In this document: positions 1-9,007 of the stretch, piece by piece
Position numbering within the stretch: the first letter of the stretch is position 1
How the letters are laid out: each line of letters begins with the position of its first letter
Assembly (NCBI GenBank): GCA_018820275.1
Contig: JAHJOO010000017.1
Span: 1-64,000, forward strand
DNA from: Alphaproteobacteria bacterium
GTDB taxonomy: Bacteria; Pseudomonadota; Alphaproteobacteria; Caulobacterales; Caulobacteraceae
Direction: 5' to 3'
Length of the DNA: 64,000 bases
Made by a program: the position numbers and the translations under genes
The notes under the pieces: generated by a model
Told to the model about the DNA's origin: nothing
Seen by the model: the letters and a program-made list of their open reading frames with translations, nothing else
Databases searched by the model: none

Positions 1-1385
1 ATGAACAGCAGCTGGGTGCCGTCACGTGGCAGCAAGTCGGCATCGACGTGGATCGCGACGGGGACGGCGGGCGCCTCGATCTCCTCGGCGACCTCGACGG
101 CCACGACCGCCGGCGCGTCCCGCGGGCCGTCGGCCGCGGCGGTCTTGCGGCGGCTGCGCGAGCGGGCAGGGCGGGCGCCCTCGTCGGCCGCGGCTTCGGC
201 GCGGGGGGCGTCAGCCTTGACCCGGGCCTCGGCCGGCGCGGCGGCGCGGTCGGCGGGGCCGTCCAGCACCAGCTCTTCCGGCGTCATCTTGATCAGCTTC
301 AGAACCTTGTCGAGCGCCCGGTCGTCCGCGGGCGTCACGATCATGAAGGTCTGGCCCTTCTTGCCGGCGCGGCCGGTGCGGCCGATGCGGTGCACGTAGT
401 CGTCGGCGTGGTGGGCGACGTCGTAGTTGAAGACGTGGCTGACGTCGGGGATGTCCAGGCCGCGCGCGGCCACGTCAGACGCGACCAGCAGCTTCAGCTC
501 GCCGGACCGGAACGAGGCCAGCGTCTTCGTGCGGACCGACTGGTCCAGGTCGCCGTGGATCGGCGCGGCGTCGAAGCCGTGCTGCTTCAGCGACTTGGCC
601 ACCACGTCCACTTCGGACTTGCGATTGCAGAAGACGATGCCGTTCTTGACGTCGTCGCGGCCCACCAGCTTGCGCAGCGCCTCGCGCTTGGCCTTGGGAT
701 CGCTGGACTTCAGCCGGACCATGTACTGGCTGATGGTCTCGGCGGTCATGGCCGGGCGGCTGGCCTCGATCCGCGTCGGATCCTTGAGGAACTGCGTCGT
801 CAGACGCGTGATCTCCGGCGGCATGGTGGCCGAGAAGAACAGCGTCTGGCGCCGCGGCGGCGTCAGTTTGAAGATCTTCTCGATGTCCGGGATGAAGCCC
901 ATGTCCAGCATGCGGTCGGCTTCGTCGACGACCATGATCTCCACGCCGGTCAGCAGCATCTTGCCGCGCTCGAACAGGTCGATCAGCCGGCCCGGGGTGG
1001 CGATCAGGACATCCACGCCCTTGTTCAGCGCCGCCACCTGGTCGCCCATCGACACGCCGCCGATCAGCAGAACCCAGCTCAGCTTGGTGCCCTTGGCGTA
1101 TTTGGCGAAGCTCTCGGCGACCTGGTCGGCCAGTTCGCGGGTGGGGGCCAGAACGAGGGCGCGCGGCATCCGGGCGCGGGCGCGTCCGGACTGCAGCCGG
1201 TCGATCAGGGGCAGGGTGAAGGCGGCGGTCTTGCCGGTGCCGGTCTGGGCGATGCCCAGCACGTCACGGCCGGCGAGGGCCACAGGGATGGCCTGGGCCT
1301 GGATCGGCGTGGCGACGGTGTAGCCGGTGTCGGCCACGGCCTGAAGCGTGGTGGGCGACAGGCCCAGTTGGGTGAATTCGGTCAT
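1..1385 (-). CDS. rhlE: DEAD-box ATP-dependent RNA helicase, RhlE-like (3' end outside window)
   Basis: ATP-dependent RNA unwinding enzyme of the cytoplasm, used in ribosome assembly or RNA turnover. At least 461 residues are visible and the stop lies beyond the left edge. The Q motif near residue 29, Walker A AQTGTGKT at 46-53, the DEAD box in a VVDEADRMLDMGF context, SAT, and the HRIGRTGRAG motif of the second RecA domain are all present. After the two RecA domains comes a low-complexity Ala/Arg/Glu tail, typical of RhlE proteins in alphaproteobacteria. The start is the ATG at 1385, directly before MTEFTQLGLS, which matches the usual RhlE N-terminus. It is divergent from the small secreted protein gene at 1657, and the 271-bp gap must hold both promoters; I see no clear motif in it. 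Confidence 0.9.
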   Translation of the reverse strand, partial: MTEFTQLGLSPTTLQAVADTGYTVATPIQAQAIPVALAGRDVLGIAQTGTGKTAAFTLPLIDRLQSGRARARMPRALVLAPTRELADQVAESFAKYAKGTKLSWVLLIGGVSMGDQVAALNKGVDVLIATPGRLIDLFERGKMLLTGVEIMVVDEADRMLDMGFIPDIEKIFKLTPPRRQTLFFSATMPPEITRLTTQFLKDPTRIEASRPAMTAETISQYMVRLKSSDPKAKREALRKLVGRDDVKNGIVFCNRKSEVDVVAKSLKQHGFDAAPIHGDLDQSVRTKTLASFRSGELKLLVASDVAARGLDIPDVSHVFNYDVAHHADDYVHRIGRTGRAGKKGQTFMIVTPADDRALDKVLKLIKMTPEELVLDGPADRAAAPAEARVKADAPRAEAAADEGARPARSRSRRKTAAADGPRDAPAVVAVEVAEEIEAPAVPVAIHVDADLLPRDGTQLLF

Positions 1386-1656
1386 TCGGTCCTTGCGCGA
1401 AAGCCGCCCTGCGCATCGGCGGGGCGGCGACAGGGGTTGCGGCCCCGGACCTTCCGGGGCGTGACGTCTGCGGAACCGCCCCTCATGGGCGTGCGGGCGG
1501 CGCGGATCGCCAACCTGTCCCGAACGTGGGCGGGATATGGATTTTCCCCACGGCGGAGTCAAGTATTCGCCGGATCGCGCCGGAGTCACGAACCCTCTTG
1601 CCTTCCGTAAACTTTTGGTAAGATTGCCACCGGGGACGTTAGGGAGGAGGGGGCGA

Positions 1657-2028
1657 ATGCGCGTGAAGGCGTGGTTGATCGGGTGCGCGTTTCTGGGACT
1701 GGCGGGGGCCGGCCCGGCGATGGCCCAGGCGGACATGTCGTCCGCCTTCGGCAACACCATCGTGTCGAACTATCCCGACGGGGGCTGGGTGAAACACTGG
1801 TTCAACCCCGACGGCGTCTATACCGCCCATTTCAGCGACGGACGGCGCATCACTGCCCGCTGGCGGGTCGAGGGTCGCAACATCTGCCTGACCCACATCC
1901 GGCCCAGCATGATGATCCCGCGCTTCTGCAGCCGCATGGTCGAGGCCGAGGTCGGCCAGACCTGGACGGCGCGCGATCCCCTGGGCCGCCGCGTGCGCAA
2001 CACGCTGGTGGCGGGCCGCAGCATCTGA
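1657..2028 (+). CDS. small secreted protein of unknown function
   Basis: A 123-residue protein with a clear Sec signal peptide (basic MRVK, hydrophobic core, cleavage near AMA-Q at about residue 23). The mature part is about 100 residues with two Cys (CLTH and FCSRM contexts) that could form a disulfide in the periplasm. It has the look of small beta-rich domains (repeated aromatic, Gly and Asp residues: GGWVKHWFNPDG, HFSDGRRITARW), but I do not recognise a named family. The start is well supported by a purine-rich Shine-Dalgarno run (agggaggagg) about 8 bases upstream of the ATG. It is convergent with the acyltransferase gene, with only 4 bases between the stops. Confidence 0.7.
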   Translation: MRVKAWLIGCAFLGLAGAGPAMAQADMSSAFGNTIVSNYPDGGWVKHWFNPDGVYTAHFSDGRRITARWRVEGRNICLTHIRPSMMIPRFCSRMVEAEVGQTWTARDPLGRRVRNTLVAGRSI

Positions 2029-2032
2029 TCCG

Positions 2033-3175
2033 TCAGGTCTCGCGGTAGGGCGAGCCTTCGCGGCGAAGCATCGAAATCTCGGCGTCGACCGCCGCCCGCT
2101 CGCCCTCGAGGTGATCGGCCACCGCGCGCCTCAATCCGGGGTGGGCGATCCAGTGCGCCGAGTGCACGGGTTCCGGCAGATAGCCGCGCCCCAGCTTGTG
2201 CTCGCCCTGCGCGCCCGCCTCGACGCGGCCCAGACCCAGGTCCAGCGCCAGCTCGATCGCCCGGTAGTAACAGAGTTCGAAATGCAGGAAGGGCTTGTCG
2301 ACCAGGGCACCCCACTGGCGGCCGTACAGGGCATCGCGGCCGATGAAGTTCAGGGCCCCCGCGGCCGGCGCCTCGTCGTCGAAGGCCATGACCAGGGCGA
2401 TCCGGTCGGCCATCGTCTCGCCGACGCGCCGGAAGAAGTCGCGGGTCAGGTAGGGGCGGCCCCACTTGCGCCCGCCCGTGTCCAGGTAGAAGGCGAAAAA
2501 AGCGTCCCAGTGCTCTGATTGTATTTCACTTCCGGTCAAAATCCGGATGTCCAGACCGTCCTGGGCCTCGCGCCGCTCGCGCCGGATCGACTTGCGCCGG
2601 CCGGAGGACAGGGCGGCGAGGAACCCCTCGAAGTCGCCATAGCCGCGGTCGCGCCAGATGTACTGCAGGTCCTGCCGCTTCAGCAGGCCAGCGCTTCCCA
2701 GCCAGTCCCATTGATCCGTGGACGGAAAGTTAACGTGCAGCGACGACACGTCCAGCCGCTCGGCCAGTCCGATCGCGGCTTGCAGAAGGCCCGCGCGCAC
2801 CGCGTCGACGTCCTCTCCCGGCGCGACCAGCAGGCGCGGCCCCGACACCGGCGTGAAGGGCACGGCCGAGAGCAGCTTGGGATAGTAGTCGCCCCCGGCG
2901 CGCTGGAAGGCGTCGGCCCAGCTGTGGTCGAAGACGTATTCGCCCTGCGAATGGCCCTTCAGCCACAAGGGCATGGCCCCGACCAGCCGCCCGTCGTCCT
3001 CCAGCGTCAGGTGTCGACCGGCCCAGCCCTGGCCCGGCACGGCGCTGCCCGAGGCCTCGCAGGCGTCGAGGAAGTCGAACGACAGGAACGGATCGCCCGT
3101 CGGCGCGGCCAGGGCGTCCCAGGTCTCGCGCCCGACGTCGGCGACGGTGGAATGGACGCGGGCGGTAAGGCTCAC
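2033..3175 (-). CDS. GNAT-fold acyltransferase of the FemAB-like/DUF482 family
   Basis: A 380-residue cytoplasmic protein of the family once called peptidoglycan biosynthesis/recognition (PF04339), with a double GNAT-like fold. The substrate is unknown. Family features visible are the N-terminal region around PFLSFDFLDACEASGSA, the ALSSGRRKSIRRER segment in the middle and the C-terminal GAQGEHKLGRGYLP motif, which is very conserved in these proteins. I chose the GTG start at 3175 because it overlaps the stop of the upstream ridA-like gene as GTGA, so translation is probably coupled; the open frame runs further upstream, but only as a shadow of that gene. RidA proteins remove reactive enamines, so the pair may act in amino-acid metabolism, but this is only context. 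Confidence 0.85.
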   Translation of the reverse strand: MSLTARVHSTVADVGRETWDALAAPTGDPFLSFDFLDACEASGSAVPGQGWAGRHLTLEDDGRLVGAMPLWLKGHSQGEYVFDHSWADAFQRAGGDYYPKLLSAVPFTPVSGPRLLVAPGEDVDAVRAGLLQAAIGLAERLDVSSLHVNFPSTDQWDWLGSAGLLKRQDLQYIWRDRGYGDFEGFLAALSSGRRKSIRRERREAQDGLDIRILTGSEIQSEHWDAFFAFYLDTGGRKWGRPYLTRDFFRRVGETMADRIALVMAFDDEAPAAGALNFIGRDALYGRQWGALVDKPFLHFELCYYRAIELALDLGLGRVEAGAQGEHKLGRGYLPEPVHSAHWIAHPGLRRAVADHLEGERAAVDAEISMLRREGSPYRET

Positions 3176-3630
3176 CGCACCTCGACGATCGCGTCGATCT
3201 CGACGGCAAAATTCAGCGGCAGGCGATAGACGCCGACGGCCGAGCGGGCGTGACGGCCCTTGTCGCCGAACACCTCGACCATCAGGTCCGAGCAGCCGTT
3301 GATGACGGCGGGGATGGCCGAGAAGTCCGGCCCGGCCTGGACGAAGCCGCCCAGTTTGACGATGCGCTCGACGCGCTCCAGATCGCCGTCCAACGCCGCC
3401 GACATCTGGGCCAGCAGGTTGACGCCGCACATCCGCGCCGCCTCCGTGGCGCGTTCCGGCGTCACCTCCACGCCGACGGTGCCCAGCACGCCGCCGGCCG
3501 CGTCGTTCGACAGCTGGCCCGAGATGTGGACCAGGTTGCCGCTGCGCACCCACGGCACGTAGTTGGCCACGGCCTTGGCGGGCTCGGGCAGGACGATACC
3601 CAGTTCGGCGAGGCGGGCGGACACGGACAT
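3172..3630 (-). CDS. RidA-family reactive intermediate deaminase
   Basis: A 152-residue member of the RidA/YjgF/YER057c family, small trimeric cytoplasmic proteins that hydrolyse enamine and imine intermediates formed by PLP enzymes. The C-terminal signature is clear: ARSAVGVYRLPLNFAVEIDA, in which the Arg after HA is the residue that binds the substrate carboxylate in active family members. The GQLSNDAAGG and LGGFVQAGPDF segments also fit. Length is slightly above the 125-130 of E. coli RidA because of an N-terminal extension, as in the alphaproteobacterial subgroup. The gene is first of a two-gene unit; its TGA overlaps the GTG of the acyltransferase gene by 4 bases. Confidence 0.88.
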   Translation of the reverse strand: MSVSARLAELGIVLPEPAKAVANYVPWVRSGNLVHISGQLSNDAAGGVLGTVGVEVTPERATEAARMCGVNLLAQMSAALDGDLERVERIVKLGGFVQAGPDFSAIPAVINGCSDLMVEVFGDKGRHARSAVGVYRLPLNFAVEIDAIVEVR

Positions 3631-3730
3631 GCGGGGCTCCGGAAGCGGTTCGGCCGCTGTTTAGCGACCCCGGCGCGTCGCGTCACGAGCCTTAAGGGAA
3701 CGCTCACCCCCATGCGGCATCCTGTCGACC

Positions 3731-4615
3731 ATGGATATGCACGTGAACCCCGTCGAGGCGTCGCTGCACGCCGTCATGGCCCGCATGAGCGCGGCCGACC
3801 GCGCCCGCGTCGAAGCCGCCGTCGAGCCCGCCGCCGCCCGCGCCGCCGCCGCGTCGACCCACTGGAATTTCGACCTGCCCGCGCAGGAGGTCGACGCCGT
3901 CCTGGGCGACGGGGCGACCGATGACGCGCGCCGCGGCCTGATCGCGATCTGGACCCTCGGCGTCACCGAGCGCGCGCGGGCCGCCGGCCTGCCGCAGGCG
4001 GTGATGGAGCTCTATCCCTACTGGATCGAGCAGACGGCGCAGTTTCTTGCCGGCGAAACGGGGCCCTATGACAGCGACTTCTGGGCCAAGGACGTGCGCT
4101 TCGCCCTGGCCCTGTCGGTGCCCGGTGCCAGGACCCAGATCATCGACCTGTCCTCGCCCATGGGGCCGGGCGAGAGCGTCCGGCACGCCCTGTCGGGCCG
4201 TGGGATCCGACCGCTGATCAACTATCTGCGCCACGGCGCCAACCGGCCCTGGCTTCAGGTCCACACCGAGAGCCGCCACCTCGAGGACTTCACCGAAGAC
4301 GGCTGGAACCGGGCCTGGGCCACGGCGGCCGAGATCTGCAAGGTCCGGCCCGAGCTGGCCGGCATGATCGGCTCCAGCTGGTTCTACGACCCGCCGCTGG
4401 AGACCATCAGCCCGCGCCTCGCCCACTTGCGCCTGAACCCGCTGAAGGGCGGCGCCTGGATGGTCCATCAGGGGCCCGGCGAGATCCACACCCAGCGCGC
4501 CGCCGCCAGCCCCGGCAGCCGACGCGCCCTGATCGAAAGCGGCGAGTATCTGCCCCGCAGCTGGCTGGTCGCCTGGCCCCGCGAGGCGCTGATCCGCTGG
4601 GCCGACGGCCGCTGA
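3731..4615 (+). CDS. conserved hypothetical protein, 294 aa
   Basis: No family recognised with confidence. The protein has no signal peptide or membrane segment and should be cytoplasmic. It begins with an Ala-rich amphipathic helical region (residues 1-45) and continues into a mixed alpha/beta region rich in Trp and Tyr, with segments such as ELYPYWIEQTAQF, QVHTESRHLEDF and GSSWFYDPPLETISPRL. Codon use and GC match the neighbours. ATG at 3731 is used; an in-frame Met three codons later (MDMHV) is the alternative. It is divergent from the ridA-like gene (100 bp apart), and convergent with the deacetylase gene, with a small hairpin between the two stops. Confidence 0.65.
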   Translation: MDMHVNPVEASLHAVMARMSAADRARVEAAVEPAAARAAAASTHWNFDLPAQEVDAVLGDGATDDARRGLIAIWTLGVTERARAAGLPQAVMELYPYWIEQTAQFLAGETGPYDSDFWAKDVRFALALSVPGARTQIIDLSSPMGPGESVRHALSGRGIRPLINYLRHGANRPWLQVHTESRHLEDFTEDGWNRAWATAAEICKVRPELAGMIGSSWFYDPPLETISPRLAHLRLNPLKGGAWMVHQGPGEIHTQRAAASPGSRRALIESGEYLPRSWLVAWPREALIRWADGR

Positions 4616-4622
4616 CTTCGTC

Positions 4623-4645
4623 CCTTCTCCCGCAAGGAGAGAAGG
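4623..4645. other. hairpin between convergent stops
   Basis: Arms ccttctc (4623-4629) and gagaagg (4639-4645) form a perfect 7-bp stem with a 9-base loop in the 31 bases between two convergent genes. There is no U-run on either strand, so a role as a bidirectional terminator is possible but unproven. Confidence 0.35.
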
Positions 4646-4646
4646 A

Positions 4647-5384
4647 TCAGGAGATACGTCGCCACCCCTCGGCCACCGGCAGGATGGTCAGACCGGCCGC
4701 CTTCGCCGCAAGGATCAGCCGCTCCAGATCGCGCGCCGTGCAGCCATAGGGGGTCGGGGCGTCAGAGACGTCGTGGCCATAGGCGATCAGCCAGCCGTCC
4801 TTCGCGGCGGCTTCCCCGCACAGGGCGTCCAGGTCGTAGCCGGGCAGGCGGCGGCGCTCCAGGCCGATGGCCTTCAGGGCATTGCGGTCCTCGGTTCCGG
4901 CGTTGACGCCGTTCCTGACGCCGCGACCCAGGGCGAACCGCAGATCAACGATCGATTTGGCGCCCAGGGCCACGTCGCCGAACGGGTAGGCGAAGGTCTC
5001 CATCACGTGGCCCTCCAGCCGGTCCGCCACCCAAAGGGCATTGCGGGCCAGGCTGCGCCCCAGATCGGCCGGCGACAGCGTCAGGGTCGAGACGTGCTCA
5101 TAGGTGTGGCAGCCGACCTCGTGCCCGGCGAAGAACAGCTCGCGCATCTGGTCGGCGGTGAACTGGGGCAGGCCCAGGTTCTCGCCCCGCTCCAGCCCGC
5201 CGCAGACATAGTAGGTGGCGAACACCCCGTGCTGCGCCAGCACCGGCCCGGCCTCGGTCCAGGCGCTCTGCGGGAAGTCGTCGAAGCTGAGGCTCAGCAT
5301 GCCGCCCGGCGCGCGCACCCCGATCGGGCGGCGGTCCAGCCAGCGCCCGGCGCGGCGGCGCATCTTGTCGACGAAGGCCTGCAT
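4647..5384 (-). CDS. polysaccharide deacetylase (NodB homology, CE4-like)
   Basis: A 245-residue NodB-domain protein that would remove N- or O-acetyl groups from a polysaccharide or related molecule. Motif 1 is SFDD at residues 33-36 (second Asp a metal ligand) and motif 2 is HTYEH at 93-97 (metal-binding His residues, H-[ST]-x-x-H). The later region LIAYGHD fits the final His-containing motif. There is no signal peptide, so it may act in the cytoplasm or on an intracellular precursor, unlike many secreted CE4 enzymes. It lies 24 bases downstream of dinB on the same strand and may be read from the same transcript, although the functions are not obviously linked. Confidence 0.85.
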   Translation of the reverse strand: MQAFVDKMRRRAGRWLDRRPIGVRAPGGMLSLSFDDFPQSAWTEAGPVLAQHGVFATYYVCGGLERGENLGLPQFTADQMRELFFAGHEVGCHTYEHVSTLTLSPADLGRSLARNALWVADRLEGHVMETFAYPFGDVALGAKSIVDLRFALGRGVRNGVNAGTEDRNALKAIGLERRRLPGYDLDALCGEAAAKDGWLIAYGHDVSDAPTPYGCTARDLERLILAAKAAGLTILPVAEGWRRIS

Positions 5385-5408
5385 GGCGGACAGGCTAGGG
5401 GCGGGGGC

Positions 5409-6677
5409 TTAAGACCGGGTTGAGCCCTTCAGGGCGCGCCCGGCCACCACGGCGGCGGGCCCGAACTTCGCCCGCAGGGCGTCGATGGTGGATTCCGTCC
5501 TCAGGGCGCGCCCGGACGCGGACGGGAACAGGCCCGCCGGCGCGTCGGCGGCGTCCTCGACGTCGGCCAGTCCGATGCCGATCAGCCGATAGGGGATGCC
5601 CAGCTCCGGTCCCAGCATCCGTCGCCCCTCGGCGAACAGGACGCGCGCCGTCTGCGTCGGCTCCGCCGGCGTGGTGCGCCGCGTGATGATCCGGAAGTCG
5701 GTGCGCCGCAGCTTCAGCACGATGGACCTCCCGGCCACCCCGTCGCGCCGCGCCTTGGAGGCCAGCTTCTCGCACAGCGGCCAGAGCTCGGCCTCCAGCG
5801 CCTCGCGGTCGGTCAGGTCGTGGTTGAAGGTGGTCTCGGCGCTCATGCCCTTGCGGTCGCGCTCGGGGTTCACGGCGCGGGCGTCGCGGCCGTGCGCCAG
5901 GTCGTGCAGCCGCAGACCCCATTCGCCGTAGCGCTTCGCCAGGTCGCGCAGGTCGGCCGCCGCCAGATCGCCGACGGTGACGAAGCCGTCGCTGCGCAGG
6001 GTTTTGGCGAACACGGGCCCGACGCCGGGCAGGATCGTCACCGGGCGGGGGGCCAGCGTCGCCGCCGCCTCGGTGCCCAGCACGGTGAAGCCGCGCGGTT
6101 TGTCCATCTCGGACGCCACCTTGGCGAGGAAGCGGTTGGGGGCCAGGCCGATGGAGACGGTCAGCCCGGTCTCGTCCTCGATCTGCTTCTGCAGGCGCAC
6201 CAGCTGGAACACCGGCGGCCCGCCGTTCAGCCGCTCGGTGCCCTTCAGGTCCATCCACGCCTCGTCCAGCGACAGCGTCTGCACCAGCGGCGTCAGGGCC
6301 CGCACCTTGCCGAAGATGCGCCGGCTCTCGGCGACGTACTTGCCGAAGTCGGGCTTGATCACCACCGCATCGGGGCAGGCCTTCAGCGCCTTGAACATCG
6401 GCATGGCCGAGCCGACGCCGTACAGCCGCGCCACGTAGCAGGCGGTCGACACCACCCCGCGCGTCCCGCCGCCGATGATGACCGGCTTGTCCCTGAGCTC
6501 TGGCCGGTCGCGCTTCTCCACCGAGGCGTAGAAGGCGTCGCAGTCGAGGTGGGCGATGGCGTGGGCGGTCAGCTCGGGATGGTTGACGACGCGCAGGGAG
6601 CCGCAGCTCCCGCACGTCCGCCGCGCCGCCCCGGCGGTCGTCAGGCAGTCGCGGCAGATGCTGACGGGATCGCCCAC
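5409..6677 (-). CDS. dinB: DNA polymerase IV (Y-family translesion polymerase) with N-terminal Cys4 extension
   Basis: Error-prone Y-family polymerase for lesion bypass, 422 residues. The polymerase core starts near residue 40. Metal-binding carboxylates are seen in [12 protein letters not shown] (Asp45) and SLDEAW (Asp138, Glu139), followed by the thumb helix-hairpin-helix ([17 protein letters not shown]) and the little-finger domain. About 40 residues precede the usual start, with CRDC at 8-11 and CGSC at 22-25, a likely zinc-binding knuckle. The ATG at 6677 is kept because this Cys4 pattern is too regular to be chance. It is divergent from divK, 117 bp apart. I saw no LexA box in the gap. 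Confidence 0.93.
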   Translation of the reverse strand: MGDPVSICRDCLTTAGAARRTCGSCGSLRVVNHPELTAHAIAHLDCDAFYASVEKRDRPELRDKPVIIGGGTRGVVSTACYVARLYGVGSAMPMFKALKACPDAVVIKPDFGKYVAESRRIFGKVRALTPLVQTLSLDEAWMDLKGTERLNGGPPVFQLVRLQKQIEDETGLTVSIGLAPNRFLAKVASEMDKPRGFTVLGTEAAATLAPRPVTILPGVGPVFAKTLRSDGFVTVGDLAAADLRDLAKRYGEWGLRLHDLAHGRDARAVNPERDRKGMSAETTFNHDLTDREALEAELWPLCEKLASKARRDGVAGRSIVLKLRRTDFRIITRRTTPAEPTQTARVLFAEGRRMLGPELGIPYRLIGIGLADVEDAADAPAGLFPSASGRALRTESTIDALRAKFGPAAVVAGRALKGSTRS

Positions 6678-6794
6678 GGGAAGGACTCGGAAAGGTCGCG
6701 CTTACCCCAACTTAAGACCGATGGGGCAGGGTTGCATCCGAACTCGGCGGAAATCCCCCGCAACCGCGCGCGGGCATGCCGATCCCAGGTGTCG

Positions 6795-7172
6795 ATGACC
6801 AAGACCGTCCTCATCGTCGAGGATAACGAGCTGAACATGAAGCTCTTTCATGATCTGCTCGATTCCCAGGGCTTTCGCACCCTGCAGACGCGCGACGGGC
6901 TCTCGGCGCTGGCCATCGCGCGCGAGCACCGCCCCGACCTGATCCTGATGGACATCCAGCTGCCCGAGATTTCGGGGCTGGAGGTCACCAAATGGCTGAA
7001 GGACGACCCGGAGCTGGCGCACATCCCCGTCATCGCCGTGACCGCCTTCGCCATGAAGGGCGACGAGGAGCGCATCCGCCAGGGCGGGTGCGAGGCCTAC
7101 ATCTCCAAGCCCATCTCGGTCCTGCATTTCCTCGAGGTCGTCCGGCGCCATCTGGGCGTCGTGCCGGCGTGA
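6795..7172 (+). CDS. divK: cell-cycle single-domain response regulator DivK
   Basis: A 125-residue receiver with no output domain, the exact length of Caulobacter DivK. The phospho-acceptor is Asp53 (LMDIQLP), with acidic residues Glu9/Asp10, Thr83 (AVTAFA) and Lys105 (ISKPI). In Caulobacter, DivK is phosphorylated by DivJ and dephosphorylated by PleC, and controls CckA and so CtrA. Ten bases separate it from pleD on the same strand, the same order as in Caulobacter, which supports the identity strongly. The upstream region has a degenerate CtrA-like element, ttac-N6-ttaa at 6702-6715; its spacing is one base short of the consensus, so I do not call it a site. Confidence 0.95.
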   Translation: MTKTVLIVEDNELNMKLFHDLLDSQGFRTLQTRDGLSALAIAREHRPDLILMDIQLPEISGLEVTKWLKDDPELAHIPVIAVTAFAMKGDEERIRQGGCEAYISKPISVLHFLEVVRRHLGVVPA

Positions 7173-7182
7173 GGCCGCGCCG

Positions 7183-8547
7183 ATGACCGCGCGCATCCTC
7201 GTCGTCGACGACGTCGAACCCAACGTCCGCCTGCTCGAGGCCAAGCTGACGCTGGAATACTATGAGGTGCTCACGGCCACCGACGGGCCGAAGGCGCTGG
7301 AGGTCGCGGCGCGCGAGAAGCCGGACCTGATCCTGCTGGACGTGATGATGCCCGGCATGGACGGGTTCGAGACCTGCCGCCGGCTGAAGGCCATCCCCGA
7401 CCTGCGCCACGTGCCCGTGGTGCTGGTGACGGCGCTGGACGGCCGCGAGGACCGCATCCGCGGGCTGGACGCCGGGGCCGACGACTTCGTCACCAAGCCG
7501 ATCGACGACCTGATCCTCATGGCGCGCGTCCGCTCGCTGACGCGGCTGAAGGCCATCGTCGACGAACTGCACGACCGCGAGGAGAGCAGCCGCCGCCTGG
7601 GCGTGGCCGCCGACGCCGCGGGCCGGCTGCGCGCGACGGGGGGGCGGATCCTGATCGTCGACGACTCCCAACGTCAGGCGGCGAAGATGGTCGAACGCCT
7701 GTCGGCGGAGCATCGCCCGACCGTCGAGGTCGATCCCGTCGTGGCCCTGGACGCCGCCAAGGGCGGGCTGGACCTGATGATCGTCAACCTCGCCGCCGCC
7801 GAGTTCGACGGTCTGCGCCTGATCGCCCAGGCCCGCTCGACCGAGGCGGCGCGGCGCACGCCCATCCTGGCCGTGGTCGACCCCATCGACCGTCCGCGCA
7901 TGGTCAAGGCGCTGGAGCTGGGGGCCAACGACATCCTGATGCGCCCGGTGGACGTGGAGGAGCTGCAGGCCCGGGCCCGCACCCTGATCCGGCGCAAACG
8001 CTATCAGGACTTCCTGCGCCAGAAGCTGGACTACAGCCTCGAAATGGCCGTCACCGACGCCCTGACCGGCCTGCACAACCGGCGCTACATGGCGGGCCAG
8101 CTGCAGGCCCTGGTGGGCCGCTCGGCCCAGGGCGGCGAGACCGTGTCGATCCTCGTCATGGACATCGACCACTTCAAGGCGGTCAACGACGGCTTCGGCC
8201 ACGACGCCGGCGACGAGGTGCTGCGCGAGTTCGCCGTGCGCGTCGCCACCAACGTCCGCGCCGTCGATCTGCCGTGCCGCATGGGCGGCGAGGAGTTCGT
8301 GGTGGTCATGCCGGGCGCGCCCATGGAGGCCGCCCTGCGCGTCGCCGAGCGCATCCGGCGCGACGTCGGCTCGGTCCCCTTCCGCGTGCTGGACGGCGAG
8401 GCCGCGCTGGACGTCACGGTCTCCATTGGCGTCGCCACCGTCTCCGGCCCCGACGACACCCCCGACGCCCTGCTCAAGCGCGCGGACGAGGGGGTGTATG
8501 AGGCGAAGCGCCGGGGGCGCGACCAGGTGGTGGCAAGGGCGGCTTGA
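7183..8547 (+). CDS. pleD: diguanylate cyclase response regulator PleD
   Basis: Makes cyclic di-GMP from two GTP when phosphorylated; in Caulobacter it drives the swarmer-to-stalked transition. The protein is 454 residues, the same length as Caulobacter PleD. Receiver 1 has Asp53 (LLDVMMPGMDG) and Lys105. Receiver 2 (about 154-270) lacks the phospho-acceptor, with Asn202 at that place, and serves as a dimerisation adaptor. The GGDEF domain has GGEEF at 368-372 and an intact allosteric inhibition site RAVD at 359-362, exactly five residues before GGEEF, so feedback inhibition should work. It is probably co-transcribed with divK. Confidence 0.96.
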   Translation: MTARILVVDDVEPNVRLLEAKLTLEYYEVLTATDGPKALEVAAREKPDLILLDVMMPGMDGFETCRRLKAIPDLRHVPVVLVTALDGREDRIRGLDAGADDFVTKPIDDLILMARVRSLTRLKAIVDELHDREESSRRLGVAADAAGRLRATGGRILIVDDSQRQAAKMVERLSAEHRPTVEVDPVVALDAAKGGLDLMIVNLAAAEFDGLRLIAQARSTEAARRTPILAVVDPIDRPRMVKALELGANDILMRPVDVEELQARARTLIRRKRYQDFLRQKLDYSLEMAVTDALTGLHNRRYMAGQLQALVGRSAQGGETVSILVMDIDHFKAVNDGFGHDAGDEVLREFAVRVATNVRAVDLPCRMGGEEFVVVMPGAPMEAALRVAERIRRDVGSVPFRVLDGEAALDVTVSIGVATVSGPDDTPDALLKRADEGVYEAKRRGRDQVVARAA

Positions 8548-8557
8548 GCCAGACGGG

Positions 8558-8914
8558 ATGGTTAGGGAACCGAGAGATGGCGGCGCCGACATCGGGGAGG
8601 TCTTCGCAAGTGGCCACTCAGGCGGCTACCCCTCGCCCTATCTCTCTAGGGCCGACTTGCAGCGGCTCCTCGATCTCTGTCGAGGCACCAACAAGCTGAT
8701 CTGCAACATCGAGGCGTATGAGATCGATGGAGAGTTCGACTCGCCCCGTATCGATCTTGGGCTTTACGCGGGTAGTCAAGCCGAGCAGTTGAAGCCTTGG
8801 GACGAGCGGGTGTCCGCGACGACCGCCTTCATTGAGCGGCTCATCGAGGACACGGCTGAAGAGCAGAACCCGATCATGTTCATCGTCTGGCTCGACACGA
8901 AGAGCACTCGCTGA
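8558..8914 (+). CDS. orphan hypothetical protein, lower GC than neighbours
   Basis: A 118-residue cytoplasmic-looking protein that I do not recognise. It is acidic, with a helix-rich central part (LSRADLQRLLDLCRGTNK), a segment EAYEIDGEFDSPRIDLGLY and a C-terminal helix ending in a hydrophobic strand (PIMFIVWLDTK). GC over 8640-8760 is about 55-58 percent against about 70 percent next to it, and codon use is more relaxed, which suggests recent acquisition. The frame is open well back into pleD; I use the ATG at 8558, 10 bases after the pleD stop, though the Shine-Dalgarno sequence is weak. It could be a small toxin, immunity or regulatory protein, but nothing visible decides this. Confidence 0.55.
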   Translation: MVREPRDGGADIGEVFASGHSGGYPSPYLSRADLQRLLDLCRGTNKLICNIEAYEIDGEFDSPRIDLGLYAGSQAEQLKPWDERVSATTAFIERLIEDTAEEQNPIMFIVWLDTKSTR

Positions 8915-8960
8915 ACAGACAGTTCCCGCGACCAAGTCCAGCCAAACCAATCGCCCAACG

Positions 8961-8991
8961 AAAAACGCCCGGCCATCGCTGACCGGGCGTT
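8961..8991 (-). terminator. intrinsic terminator for rpmG
   Basis: Read on the minus strand: perfect 9-bp stem aacgcccgg/ccgggcgtt (8964-8972 with 8983-8991 on the plus strand), 10-base loop, then a run of U from aaaaa at 8961-8965. It lies about 60 bases past the rpmG stop. Confidence 0.8.
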
Positions 8992-9007
8992 CCGAAATCG
9001 CGAAGGT

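Noticed and set aside
6702..6716. CtrA-binding site before divK.
   Set aside because: The element ttac-N6-ttaa has a wrong first half and a spacing one base short of the TTAA-N7-TTAA consensus, so I record it only in the divK entry.
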